Assembly: GCA_027186245.1 (NCBI GenBank)
Contig: CP114481.1
Span: 5,254,501-5,318,500 of the forward strand
From: Coriaria nepalensis
Lineage: Eukaryota > Streptophyta > Magnoliopsida > Cucurbitales > Coriariaceae
Direction: 5' to 3'
Length of the DNA stretch: 64,000 bases
Of this stretch, positions 49,960 through 62,300 are shown piece by piece; position 1 is the first letter of the stretch, and each line of letters starts with the position of its first letter. The notes under the pieces were generated by a model. The model did no database searches and was not told the DNA's origin. It was given only the letters and a program-made list of their open reading frames with translations. The translations under genes and the position numbers were made by a program.

Positions 49960-52900
49960 GTCCAAGATTTTGATCCCTGGGAGTGTTGCTAAGATTTGGC
50001 TTAGATTTCATGGGATTATTATTGAAAAATCTTAAATTTCGTGAAATTATTAGATTTAGAAAGCATGTTCTGTTATTATCTCCCACAAAAGGTAGTGCTC
50101 TTGTCAAGTTCCACGGGCAATTGTGAGCGCGCTACTCTGGAAAGCGGGAAGAATTGCAACCATCCATTATTCAACAACCCATAAGGTTTGGTTTAGAATA
50201 TAGGAAACCTTTATCCAACCGGAAAGTAGTTTTAAAGCTTCCAAGTGGTTTAGAATGGAAAGTAGGATTAACAACAAGCCATTATAAGGTTTGGTTAAAT
50301 AAGGGATGGCTAGAATGGTGGCTGAGGCTAACTCCAAAGAGAGGATTTTTTTAGATATTTGATTTCCTTGGTATCAAATCATATCGTATGTTTGATAAGT
50401 ATTGTAATAATGAAAATCATATATTTTATTTTTCATTTACGGTATTCACAAGTCTTGTAATCATCATTAATATGATAAGAACTCTTTTATTCAACTAAAA
50501 ATTGTGATCTTGATATTCAATTCACACTAAAAATGAGGTCCGATGTAAATGTAAATGTGATCTTGATATTCATAAGATATTTTTAGCCATTAAAGTAAAT
50601 TAATTAAAGACAGGCCAATATTTTTAGAAACTATATCGACTGTAATCAGCAACCTATGAACCTAGTCAAAATGAAATTGTAGGACAATCTTATAAAATGC
50701 TACTAAGCTGTGAGCGTCAATTACTTTCATATTAGGAGGACACATGTCGACCATTCATATACACATACGCCAGTCTTACTCTATTTATAGGAACATTTTT
50801 TAGGCTTAACAGTCTTTGCAGGGTTTACATGTGTCGACCATCCGCGACGTAACTTTTCTGCTGACTTTAGATTCTTTGTATCTTATCTTATCTTACCACA
50901 TCAGCTTATTCGTAATGACTAATTACAGTCGATGTTAGATAGTCCAACAGTATAAAATGTGTACTCCAATTTTTTTCCTATCTGATATGATGTGTACTCT
51001 AATAATTTCATATCCTTTATAAGTGTACTACAATTATCATCTTCATTAATGAAAATGGGTCATATCGGCTTCGGATCACATCAACATTTTGGATTAGTAA
51101 TGAAATATCTAAGTGTATTTTCTTTATCATCTAAGCTAATCATAAATTATTGGATTAATATGATATCTAAGTGTATTTTTCTCTACAATCTAAGGCAATC
51201 ATAGTTATTATAACCATCATTGATATGATATGAACTAATCTATTTCAATGAAAACTATGACCTTCATATGAAACTATTTTTTATTTCATAACTCTTGGAA
51301 TTATCGTTGATATGGTACGAATTCTTTCAAAAAGATAATGACCATTTATGCCCGATTACCTGTGATTTGACGACCAATTAAGACATAATAGAAAAATATC
51401 CTAAATTGGTCATAATTGTTGTTTGACCTACTTTTGAACTATTGTTGTCTTCATTTGATTAAACCATGTTCTCTATTATTTTTGGAATAATTATGTGAAC
51501 AGTATATGCAAGTTAGTGGTCACTATTATTGTAGGGTATTCGAATCTTATCTTGTGATCTCAACCTTTTGGATTAGTGTGATATCTAAGTGTATTTTCTT
51601 TATCATGTAAGCTAATCGTAATTATTTGATTAATATGATATCTAAGTATATTTCTCTGCGATCTAAGAAAATCATAATTATCGCAACCATCGTTGATATG
51701 ATATGAACTATTTTATTTCAATCAAAATCATGATTTTGATGGCTGATGACTGATGCTCGACAACTAATTTGATGTTCAACGAACGATAACCTATACTACA
51801 CGGTCAAACTATGTAGGATGTGCACTATAATTATTTTCATATGGGACGATATGTGAATGCACTCAAAGTGTTTTCAATTACTATGAAGCTCTAGGCTTGG
51901 ACTTGTAGGCTATACAGTGTGAACAATATCTATAGGCTTTAGAAGGTGTGCACAACTTAACTTTACCACCAACTAGATCCTTTGTATCTTATCTTGTGAT
52001 CTCAATTCGGCTAAACTATTTAGACAAATAATGACCGTTTTATAACTGAGTACAACCGATTTGATCCTTAATCACTCAAACTGCACGTGACAACTTGTCT
52101 CTTTGGGGTTATAAAATGGTGGACTTTATGTAAATCATCTCAAATTGGCTACACTTTCGTGAATGTATCGTTTTATCATAAATATGCTCTCCCTTTTAGG
52201 GTTGCATTCCTTAGATTTCAAGGAATTACTAAATATGCTCGAATGTAGAAATTGAAATTATCTCCACATCTTAATAACAATGTGAAGAGTACAACATATA
52301 ACATTAGATGTCGGCCAACTGAGCATTATAGACTAGTCTTTAGATTTCCTGGAATTATTATACATGAAACTTAGATTTTGTGGTATATTAGATATAGAGA
52401 TGATTTATACGTCTTCTTATATGTAATAGTTGTGTAGCCAAGGATGATTCTCAGTGAACTCACCTGAACAGCCACCAATGATGATAGTGGGATGCATAAG
52501 CAGCAGATGAAGCTGAGGCTAAGGAAGTTGCAAATCCTAGGGGTTCCCATGGTGTTCCATTTTTTGAAATTAGATCGGTGTGATATGAATTTGTATATTA
52601 TATTTTGTTAATCATAAATATTGCAAACTTATAATCATAAGTCTTGAAATTTTTAATCAATGTTGGTTTCATATAAACACTTCTATTTAAATTCATACTT
52701 TGATCTTAATGTTCGTTATCGGTTTATTCCTAACGCCCTAATCGGTTTACTAAACTCTTCAAGCCATCTAAATATAAGCAAAGATCGAATAGAAAGGAAC
52801 AAATAACGGTCAAATAGGTCATAAATTTTGTGTAGATATTATCAGCTTCTAAGAAGACCAGATAGAATGGATGTCGATGTAGAAATGATCCTCCTCATTA

Positions 52901-53950
52901 ATAAAAGTGGATCATATTAGGGCCTGATGCTAGACGCCCGACAACTAATGCCTAACTCCCAAAGCGTGATGACCAATACTTGATGATCGACTAAATTTGG
53001 GTTAGGATTTGTAGTCTATATGTGGGAACCATGCATCTACACATCAATCCAGCCACACTAGCTTTGGGTTATAACTTGTAGGTTATATGGTGTGAACAAT
53101 ATCCGCAGGCTTTAAAAGGCTTTTGCGACTTAACTTTACTATAGACTAGATTCTTCATATCTTATCTTATCATTTAAGGCCAATTTAACATATTACTACA
53201 GGCTTTAAAAAGTGTGAGCGACTTAACCTTACAATCGATTAAAGCTGATTTAATCCTTATTAACTTATCCTGCACGTGATTGCTCACCCCTTTGAGGCTA
53301 TAAATGCATGAACTATGTACACTAATTTTATCATTCTAAATGTATCGTTTGATGTTTTCATCAACTCTTTCTTAGGGTTTCATTCTATAGAATCGTGCAA
53401 TTATTATGCACATCTCTAGATATGATGTTAGGAGTACCATGTATGAGAAGAGACAACGGGGAGTCGAGCATTAGAGAATGTCACTTAGGTTTCGTGTCAT
53501 TGTTATGCACGACAGTTAGATGGTGTTGAATTATTAGATCTAGAGTCGACAACTAACATCCTCTAGTATCTAATAGTTATGTAGTCGATAATGAGTCTCG
53601 CCAAACTTACTGCAAGACCACCCCACATCCTGGGAAGGATGTGTTGTATATTTCCGGCATTTAATCTAGTCGATGCCCATATCCTTATCATTGGAGGTTC
53701 TTGTGATCTAATATTTTGTCAAATGACATTAGTGTGATTTATTATTGTATTTTTATTTTTCATTTAAGGTAGTCATATGTCTTGCAAATTTCTGATCATA
53801 TATTTTGCAAATTTCTAATCATATGTCTTAAAAATTTGTAATCATCGTTGATGTACTATAAACACCTTTATTTAAAGAGATGCGACAATTGCATCATTCA
53901 AGACCGAATAGAACAAAATGTAAATTGGCCAAATCGGTTGTAAGTAAATG
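49960..53950. repeat. Block of degenerate direct repeats, period about 1.1-1.2 kb
   Basis: The same sub-motifs recur in the same order about three to four times. GATTTC/GGAATTATTA near 50010, 52345 and 53490. TTGTAATCATCNTTNATATGATA-like text near 50455, 52640 and 53840. GCCCGACAACTAATG-like text near 51345, 51755 and 52940. AGGCTTTAGAAGG plus CTTAACTTTAC plus TTTGTATCTTATCTTA near 50830, 51935 and 53110. A shorter nested duplication is seen at 51080-51260 versus 51570-51740 (ATGATATCTAAGTGTATTTT twice in each). Copies are strongly diverged and carry no protein. Confidence 0.65.
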
Positions 53951-55399
53951 TTCCAAGGGATTAACGTCATCCTCAGAAAACTGATAAGACAATTTTTTTC
54001 AGGCTATATTTGGTTCATATACTTATGTTCGATGTAGGAATTGTGTCATGCAAGACCAAATAGAACATAATGGAAATCAGCTCAAATCGGTAAAGCAACA
54101 TTAAATAGAAAATGAGATAACTTGTTCATCTACGTATATGTAAATGTTTATCAACTACATGTATCTATCTGACTAGAGAATTTCATGCCTATATCCACTT
54201 TCAACAAGTAACCAAAGCATGTCTTAGTGAACGTATCCAACTGTCTACTATTTAGGTTCCTTCTTATGTCAGCCAACACATCCTCCAGTGTTGACGCAAT
54301 AGTCATGCGACATATAAAGTGATACTTTGTTGGAAACCTCAATTGGAGTTTAGTAGCCCCGATGAAAATAAACATCAGTATCACAGTTGGATATTAAGTT
54401 ACCATTGGATTAAAAAAATTTTTAGATGAATATATAATCAGACCGACGAAGGAACTTATATCGATTACTTATTGATAAGAGTAATCTGCTTGACTAGTGA
54501 TTTAGTAAAGTCTTTGCCAAGTAGGCTGATAAGGTATTTTGCATTTAATCATGCCTGATAAATAAGATTGACTGAATAGGCTAACAATGTATTATGCAAA
54601 AACTCATGACCGATAAGGAAGATTTGACTTAATAGGATGATTGTCTCCTTTATCGGCTCTACCAAATAATATAGTAATGCTATATAATCTATCTTTCTTT
54701 TATTTTATCATAGAACTACTAGAAAATTCTAGTTTAAGAACATAAATTTCTATTATAATTCTCTGTTTCTAAAGTAAATTTCTACTCTAACAAAGACAAT
54801 CATTTCAATCAAAGTCTTCATCATCAAAGGTGAAGTACGGGTCCCGACGTAGACAGTAGTACGATTCTCTCTCAAGCTTTAAGGCATCCAACACAAAAAT
54901 TTCCTTCAACAATATCGTATGTATCCTTCTGATAGAGCCCGTAACTCTCTTTCCTTATCAAATTCACGTTTATAAATTAGTATGACCTTCCGTCCTTGCC
55001 TTCCTCCATAGCTAACATAATAAGTTATGTATCCATTTGACGAACCCAGAATTAATCCCATTGCTTTTTCACATGCCTCTTGGTTGGTGAGTAAATTTCA
55101 TTCTTCATCCCATGCACATAAACTTAATCATTCTTTCCTACAAATATCTAATTCAACCACGAACAATAGTCGATCAAGAAATCAATATCCAAAGCAAGCG
55201 GACAATTTTCTCATCATCTATATAGTACAAATCAGTAACATCTTAAAACAAATAGTAAAAATCAGTAACATCCTAAAACAGATAGTACAAAAAAATAATT
55301 TTCATATAGTAGTTATGAAAAATCAAACATCGTCGCAAACACCCAATCCATTCGGTTTAATTCATTATAAATAACATGCAAGAAAATATAAAGAGAGAG
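53951..55399. other. Non-coding stretch between repeat block and CACTA ORF remains
   Basis: AT-rich sequence. 55230-55290 holds a short duplicated AATCAGTAACATC motif. No protein recognised. Confidence 0.35.
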
Positions 55400-57254
55400 A
55401 ACCAATAAGACAGTAACTTATAGATGCTTCCCAGCTTGCTTCATCCACCCATAACCCAAGCTTTTAATGACAATGGAATCTATTGAATACATCCACCAAG
55501 CTTCCGGTTTCATAGTGCAAGTTAACATACGATTCGGGCCACCATGCTTCATTCGAACATAGCTGCGAGTGTTCTCTTATCGTGAAGTTTACTGCAATGG
55601 GAATCAAATATATCATGTTACATATTTTGCATTCTTATTGAAATTAATTGACAATTAAACCTACATAAAATGTATATATTTAATTTACTCAATACCGCCC
55701 GCTGTCGTCCGCGAACTGCTGGCACACATCAACCCAACGTTCATAAGGTATTTTAGGCTCCCAACCTCTAATAGCACCCTCTCAATGTCACCCCCATAAC
55801 TTGAATCAAACTTTTTCTTTAGATTAGCTCTTAATAGTCGAAAAAGTAACAGTATAAATATTCTCGAGAACCGTAGCATCATTCATTGCGTCAACGATAA
55901 ACTCTGACTACGTACATATTAAACAATCAATGCATGAATTAATAAATATATACAATGACAACAAAATGATTTAGAATAAGCATTTTATTAGATAAGAAAC
56001 AATCACTCACTACAATAACATCAAGTAAGTACTTCTTCTTATCCTCCCTTACCTAATTCTTCTACCCTTTCTCGGTTAGGAGTTCTTTAAATTCAACATG
56101 ATACTTCATATGGCTTTTCACAAGTTGCCCATAAGACTTTGTCTCAACCACCAAGTCACTCTTCAATGAAAAGGTTCCACGAATGATCGAAACGAGAATC
56201 ATATCGCTTGGCTATAATCCTTGCACCATATAAAATATTGTATGCGTAGCAGAACCCTAATGTTTTGCCATATATGTACGATCTAAACAAATAATAATAA
56301 TTATAATTGAAAAACATATTAAAAAAAGGTCAAGTGGATATAACAAATGATATGAAGTCAAATAATTAGATACTATTAATTAAGCAAAATTACTTGATAA
56401 CTTACTGGTCACATTTTCCATTGCAGGAGTAGTATCAGTCGGAGGCAATCTATCTTCGTGCTCATCTCCCAGATGCTCATTCTAGTCCTCGTCATGAACA
56501 TCATTAGATGTATCACCTTTGTCACAAAATTCAGGAGGGGTTACATTTGCATCTGATTGGTAGATTCAGTGTTGTCAATACGTTTCTCGGCACTCTGTTC
56601 TATCCTTAAGACCCAACTGCATTACCTCCGGCCTCTGTTACAACACCAACAACATGCACTTCTTTAGATCTTGCCGCCTTCTTCCTTTTCATCTTAGAAG
56701 GCTTGGGGCCGATAAATGTCCTTAGCGTCTTAAAAGGGGAGTACTGACAAGCTTTCCTTTTCCTTTATCTGCATTTACAATATATATATTATAAATAGAG
56801 GAAATATTAATAAAATAATAACTGTCATTTTCATATAAAAAAATAGAAATAAGAAAGATGACATTAAAATAGAAAAAATTATAGCACTTGTCTTGCTTTT
56901 AGATGAGTCTTTGATAGTCCCACTAGTCGATCGCATGGCTATCTTCCTTTGATAGTCCCACTAGTCGATCGCATGGCTATCTTTTTGGAAGCTGGGGAAT
57001 TGATAACTTTTTCACTATATAGAGACCTTAATGATGTGATACCTAAACAACAATAAAGAGAGCTTATATATATACATGATAAACCAAAAAACCATACACA
57101 ATGAACCAAATAAATGTTAGGTGTTTAAACTAATAGCTTCAAATTAAAGAAATTTTATAAGTAGTTAGGGTTAACTTTGTTTCACGCCTCTCAATGTCAC
57201 TGCTCCCCTACTCCCCTTACCACTTACCCGAGGAGCCATTTGTTTCTTTTCCTT
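55400..57254 (-). pseudogene. Possible second CACTA reading frame, unassigned
   Basis: On the minus strand a start-like MAPRVSGKGSRGAVTLRG lies at about 57245. Exon-like pieces follow: FIGPKPSKMKRKKAARSKEV near 56700 and AKRYDSRFDHSWNLFIEE near 56200, each with decent coding character but broken by stops. Position next to the CACTA 5' end would suit an accessory CACTA protein. I recognise no domain, so this is tentative. Confidence 0.35.
56909..56984. repeat. 38-bp tandem duplication
   Basis: Two adjacent copies starting at 56909 and 56947, each beginning CTTTGATAGTCCCACTAGTC and ending GGCTATCTTC or GGCTATCTTT; 37 of 38 bases agree. The period is not a multiple of three. Confidence 0.95.
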
Positions 57255-58456
57255 TTATTGATTTATTTTGTATTTGGTAGTATACTATAACTTGAAAGAC
57301 CTTATTATATAAATAAATAAAAACAAAAAAGTCAACTATAAGACAATATATTATTCTGTTTCACTAGTATATGAAGTTTATCAAAGTCACAGCTAGCTAG
57401 ACTATAATATAAAAATCATTATAAGTAGACTACTTGGTAGTCTTTGTAGTCTATGCTTGGTAGGTATACTATAAGATCAATGATCAAAGTCATTGTAAGT
57501 AATTTAGGTAGTTGATCACATTCACTATTATTCAAAGGCAACAATTCAGTCCTTAGTCCTAAGATTAATTCTGAAAATGATGTAGAATAATTTGGCCTAA
57601 GATTAATCATCGTATAGTCATCTTTAATAACATACATGACTTTTTTTTTTGGTAACCTATTGTTTTGGTAACACATGAGATATACATTCAAGAATATGGA
57701 TATAGAGATGCATGCATTCAACCCCATTTAAGATAAACTTAAACTCGAAGAACACAAAAATATATAAGAGAAATGAAGGGAACAAACAAAACTATACATT
57801 TCAATTCCTTTAAACTTAGAGCTTAAGACTTCCAATCATGGACATACGGCCTTAAGAGAACTCAAAATTAGGACTTTTTCACGTCTGAAATAGACAAAAG
57901 AAGAAATTTGGGCTACCAATTAGAAAGGGAGATGAACAATCAAGGCGGAAGGGACAAAGAAATTAGGATTGGAAAACAAATTTGAGATTTTGAGGGTGAA
58001 GAGATTATGGATCGAGTGATTATGGGGATGAAGAGATTAGAGATGGATAAAATTAGGGCGATTGTTTTAGGGATTTTTATGAAAGATTTTTTTATTTTTT
58101 ATTTTACTTAAAATGTTAAAAGTACACCATTTTAATTAAAGGAGGTAAAGTGCACCATTTTTTTCACATCGGAAGCTACACTAACATCATAGTCCCACAG
58201 GGCAGACATGCGTATAAAAAGTCCTCACATGACATTCTTTATTAAAAAGTGACGACTATAACATCACATATTTTTTATATAAGTCACATGACCATCTCAT
58301 GCGGCAAATTATATGGAGGGAACACTTCTTGCAAAAACTTACATGATTTTTTTGACATTGAGTAACTCTACTGCGCGCGAATAATCTATTTATGACGTTT
58401 ATAAATAAATATGTTGAAGGTGGCACTTGTGATGTGCATAAAATGTCACCATTGTT

Positions 58457-58472
58457 GGACTTTCTTGTAGTG
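58457..58472 (-). repeat. CACTA terminal inverted repeat
   Basis: The minus strand reads CACTACAAGAAAGTCC with the outermost base at 58472. This matches the canonical plant CACTA terminus, which begins CACTA and commonly continues CAAGAAA. Confidence 0.85.
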
Positions 58473-59337
58473 TATGCTAAGTTTTGGGAGTTAATCATAG
58501 GTTTTTTTTCCTTTTTTTTTTTTAATTAGGTTACCATTAATTGTACTATTTCAAATAGTATAAAAATTGGCTAATTAATATGATCGGATATAGAATATAT
58601 CTAAAAATCGAATACAGTTATGTGATCCAATATAATTTTGGACTTTAACGTATCTCAATTTTAGTAAATATGATAAACGGTAATATATACTTATTAAATT
58701 ATGACCCGTAATAAAAATACCCACTTAATCATTATTTATTGAATTAGATCTTCCCAAAAAATTATTGCACCATTTAAATTCCGAGGTGACTAATCTATAC
58801 ACTATAATGAATTTAAATATGCTAAATTTTATTATCATTTATTCAATTCGTTCATGTTTTAAATCCAATACGATTTTCCGACATATGTTCTATCAATTAA
58901 TATTAGCAACTTTAAGCTGCATTTCACAAGATATGATTATGTAATTAATTAAGAAGATTCTAAAATACATTATACAAATTATAATTAACCTTAACATGAA
59001 AACAAAATAGGGGAAAGAAATTACATTTCTTTTCAAAGAAGATTTAGTTAACTACATATTTCGGGCTAGAAACTAGATACTCTAGACACTAATCTGGCTG
59101 GTTAATATGTTAGGAATATATAATAAACCTCATTCAGAGGTTTGAGAAATGAGTCTGCGAGTTTTGATGAATCACTTGCAGCTCCGAGGTGGTCTGTTGG
59201 CACAAGTTGTGATCATGTTTTATCAAGGCTCTGCAAAGAGTCTTATGATTAGAAATAAATTAGAAAAAAAATTTTAACCACATGTAAATATTAATAATTG
59301 TTCATTAATCAAGGCATTTAGTCGCTAAATTAATTTC
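58473..59337. other. Spacer and TGA9 3' UTR
   Basis: AT-rich. The final few hundred bases are presumed 3' untranslated region of the minus-strand TGA gene. No other gene recognised. Confidence 0.45.
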
Positions 59338-62300
59338 TTACTCTCCCGGCCGAGAGGTCCACAAAGTGCTCAGGGCTCGTAATCTGTTGTAGTATTCACC
59401 AATCACAAGAAAATATTTTGTCGCTTGTCTTACCGTCAATATGCGACGTAATTGATGAAGGGTTTGTTGTCTCAATACATCAGCCTGCAAGAACACTTTT
59501 TTTTGGTCAGAAAATAATCCGAAAAGTTTGAACCGATAGAATATGAACTTACAAAATATGCATACCTGGTGAACAAAGGCTTCAAGATTGGAAAGCCTGT
59601 TAATGGCCATGGTCATGGCCATTTGGTTAATGTCATCAGTGATAATAGGAGGAGAAGCCGCAATGGTCTCGATAAGAGATTGCTGGACCTGGTCTTGACC
59701 TTGTGAGAGAGCATCTTCTGCTTGTTCTACTGACCGTTCGAGCTTGCATATTTCCATCACTTGTTGCTCTGTTAGCGGGTCCACTTGCGTTATCAACATC
59801 TTGATGAGATCGGAGGGCTTAAAACCGGCCATCCAAAGGAAGCAACGTTCAGCAGGAGTGACCCACATTCCGGTAATTAGATGGAAGACATCGGATTTTG
59901 CCGCTGTGGATTTTAGCCGGAATATCTTGTCGTAATGTGAAACGTAATTGTCAACTATTTGTCTGAGATCGTCGTCTGATAAACAAGCTTGCAGTGCTGA
60001 CCTGAGCTCCACCATGTGTCCTTTCTCGTCTTCTAGCCACCTTGCATACTCCATGTCAAATATAGCTCCTCCTGCCCATGTAGTTAATTAATTGACTTAT
60101 AGTGGTTAGGGAAATTCTAATAGAGTAACTTTTGGAGTAGATACTTCCAGTAGTTGGGATGAAGACATGTCAGTACTTTCTGACATCAAATATGGCCGGA
60201 GTAAGTATTCCCTACTAGGCTTGTGCAATAAACACTGCACAGATAGAAACCGACAATTTTCGGTCGGTTTTATCATTAAAATTTTTGTTGGTTTTATTAT
60301 TAAAATTTTTGTTTTAATCAGTAACCCGAAATTTAAATTATTTATAATTATATTAATAAGCTATTTATTATTATTATTAATATGTTATTAACTTTTTTTT
60401 TTATTTCACTTTTCCCACTCACCGACAAATCACTTATTATATGACCCAGAATTTGCATGGCCAATTGATATATTTAAGTAGAAATGAAAAAGAAAAACAA
60501 TTTGAAAAAAATCTGAAAAAACCACCGGAAATTGACCGGAACAGATAGGTCTAATTTTGGTTCAATTTTGGTAAGTGTTCATGAATAAATTGGTCGGTTA
60601 CCTAATTGGTGACAATTTCAATTTCGGTTTAAATTTCACCGAAAACTGAATTTTGCTCAACCCTACTTCCATTGGTTTGAAGTAGGTACTCAGGAGAAGG
60701 CCTTGGTCATCCTTTCTTTTTTTTTTCAACATTACTTTTCTTATTTCTTAGACTTTACTCTTTTAAAAATGAGAAATCTCTTACCGGAGCTAATATTTCC
60801 GGCTGCAGTACCGAAAGCACCCAATAACAGTCCCTATTTAGAGATAGACCAAGAAATATTATTGTTAACATGTTACTATTCAATGCATCAAATGCTAGTA
60901 CATCTCTGAAATTTATCAAGGATGAAAGTAAGGAACAAAATAGAACATAGGGGTCAAAACATAATTAATTTAAACCTGAGAGCGGGCTCGTTGGAGATCT
61001 TGTTCAAGCTGAGACAGCCTAGATCTACTTGATTCTAGTTGCTGTACATAAGCCTGTTTCCCACAAACTAACCAACATTATTCACCTGCTCCGAAATTAG
61101 TACTAGATATATTCTTCTTAGTTAGAGAATTTTGTAATAGACCAGTAAATTAATCTATCTACTATAAATATTATTTATTATAAATACGGTTCATTAAAAA
61201 ATGTCTTTTTAAATTATAAATAAATAAATAAAAATACAAAACTCAAAAATAAATAAATACAAAAATGAAAGGCAATATCACCTTTTTCCGGAGGCGGCTC
61301 TTTTTTGCAGCTTCCCTGTTTTGTGCTAAACGTCTCAATGTCTGAATTATTTTTATCAAATTTTGTCACTTACTTGTAACATTAGCATAAACTTAATTAT
61401 CCTTAATCTAATCGAATACAATAATTAGCCAAAAAAATTTAGTGATGCTTTAGATGAAAAGAACTACTTAGACCTTGGCGTCAACTTGTTTCTTTGTTGC
61501 GGAACCAGCTCCTCTCCTCTGCAAATGAGGAAACATAATTATTAAAAATAAAAATAAAAGAACCAATCTCAATTCAATTATTGCTCTTGTATTCTTACTT
61601 TGGGAGTTGTATTATAGTGCGAGTGATTAACCTTTGGCTGTGATGGTCCAACAGCTGATTGATGTGGTGATAATTCTAATATCGACACGTGGGCATCACT
61701 CGCCATATCAACCGTTAGATCATGAAGATTATGATCGAACACCTGATGATGATCATGATCTGAAGAAGAGGAAGCTGCTCTTTTATCATTACTCATCGGA
61801 GATTCTGATTCTAATAAGTGGGCGCCATGATCATGATGAGCTCTGCTTGTAAGCGTGTTCGCAGCTGATCCCGCCTCCTCTGTGCTTTCCTCTCCTGATT
61901 TTGAACTCCCCTCAAAATTAACTTGTTCCTGGTTAACCTTTAAGAAGTCAAAACTCATTAATATTGTGGTCAAACATTCATAAATTTTGGTCAACCGAAA
62001 AAAAATATAAAAATTATACTGTTGGGGTGTGGTGGATTGATCCCATTGGCCAAGAAGGGGACATTTTCAGAGACGTTGATGCAGATGATATCCCTCCTAA
62101 AAAAGCTGCAAAAAACAAAATCAGGAAAAAAAAAATCTGAAATTAAAGAGAATCTCTTTAGTTTATAGAGTGCAAGATTTTTTCCCTCAGGAAAGAAAGG
62201 AACCTACTACAGCTACTGTTTTTCTGCAGTTATGGAGTCAGTAAGATCGTGTCGTAGAGGTTTGGTATGAATTAACGTTTGTAAGCCAGACGTCATTTTT

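Larger units (their letters stand above)
44095..58472 (-). mobile_element. CACTA (En/Spm) DNA transposon, decayed; left end not found
   Basis: The right end on the minus strand reads CACTACAAGAAAGTCCAAC (outermost base 58472), the standard CACTA terminus. Subterminal sequence at 58130-58460 contains repeated AAAGTGACGACTATAACATC- and AAGTCACATGACC-type motifs. The TNP2 transposase remains lie far to the left (44095-47720), in the same orientation. Between them are an undefined ORF region (55.4-57.25 kb) and a block of large degenerate repeats (about 49.96-53.95 kb) that could be an insertion or an expansion. No matching CACTA terminus was found near 44 kb, where the sequence passes into the truncated gypsy element, so treating this as one element is an inference. 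Confidence 0.6.

Noticed and set aside
57419..57727. 102-residue minus-strand frame
   Set aside because: No recognisable domain, in the non-coding end of the CACTA region; could be chance.
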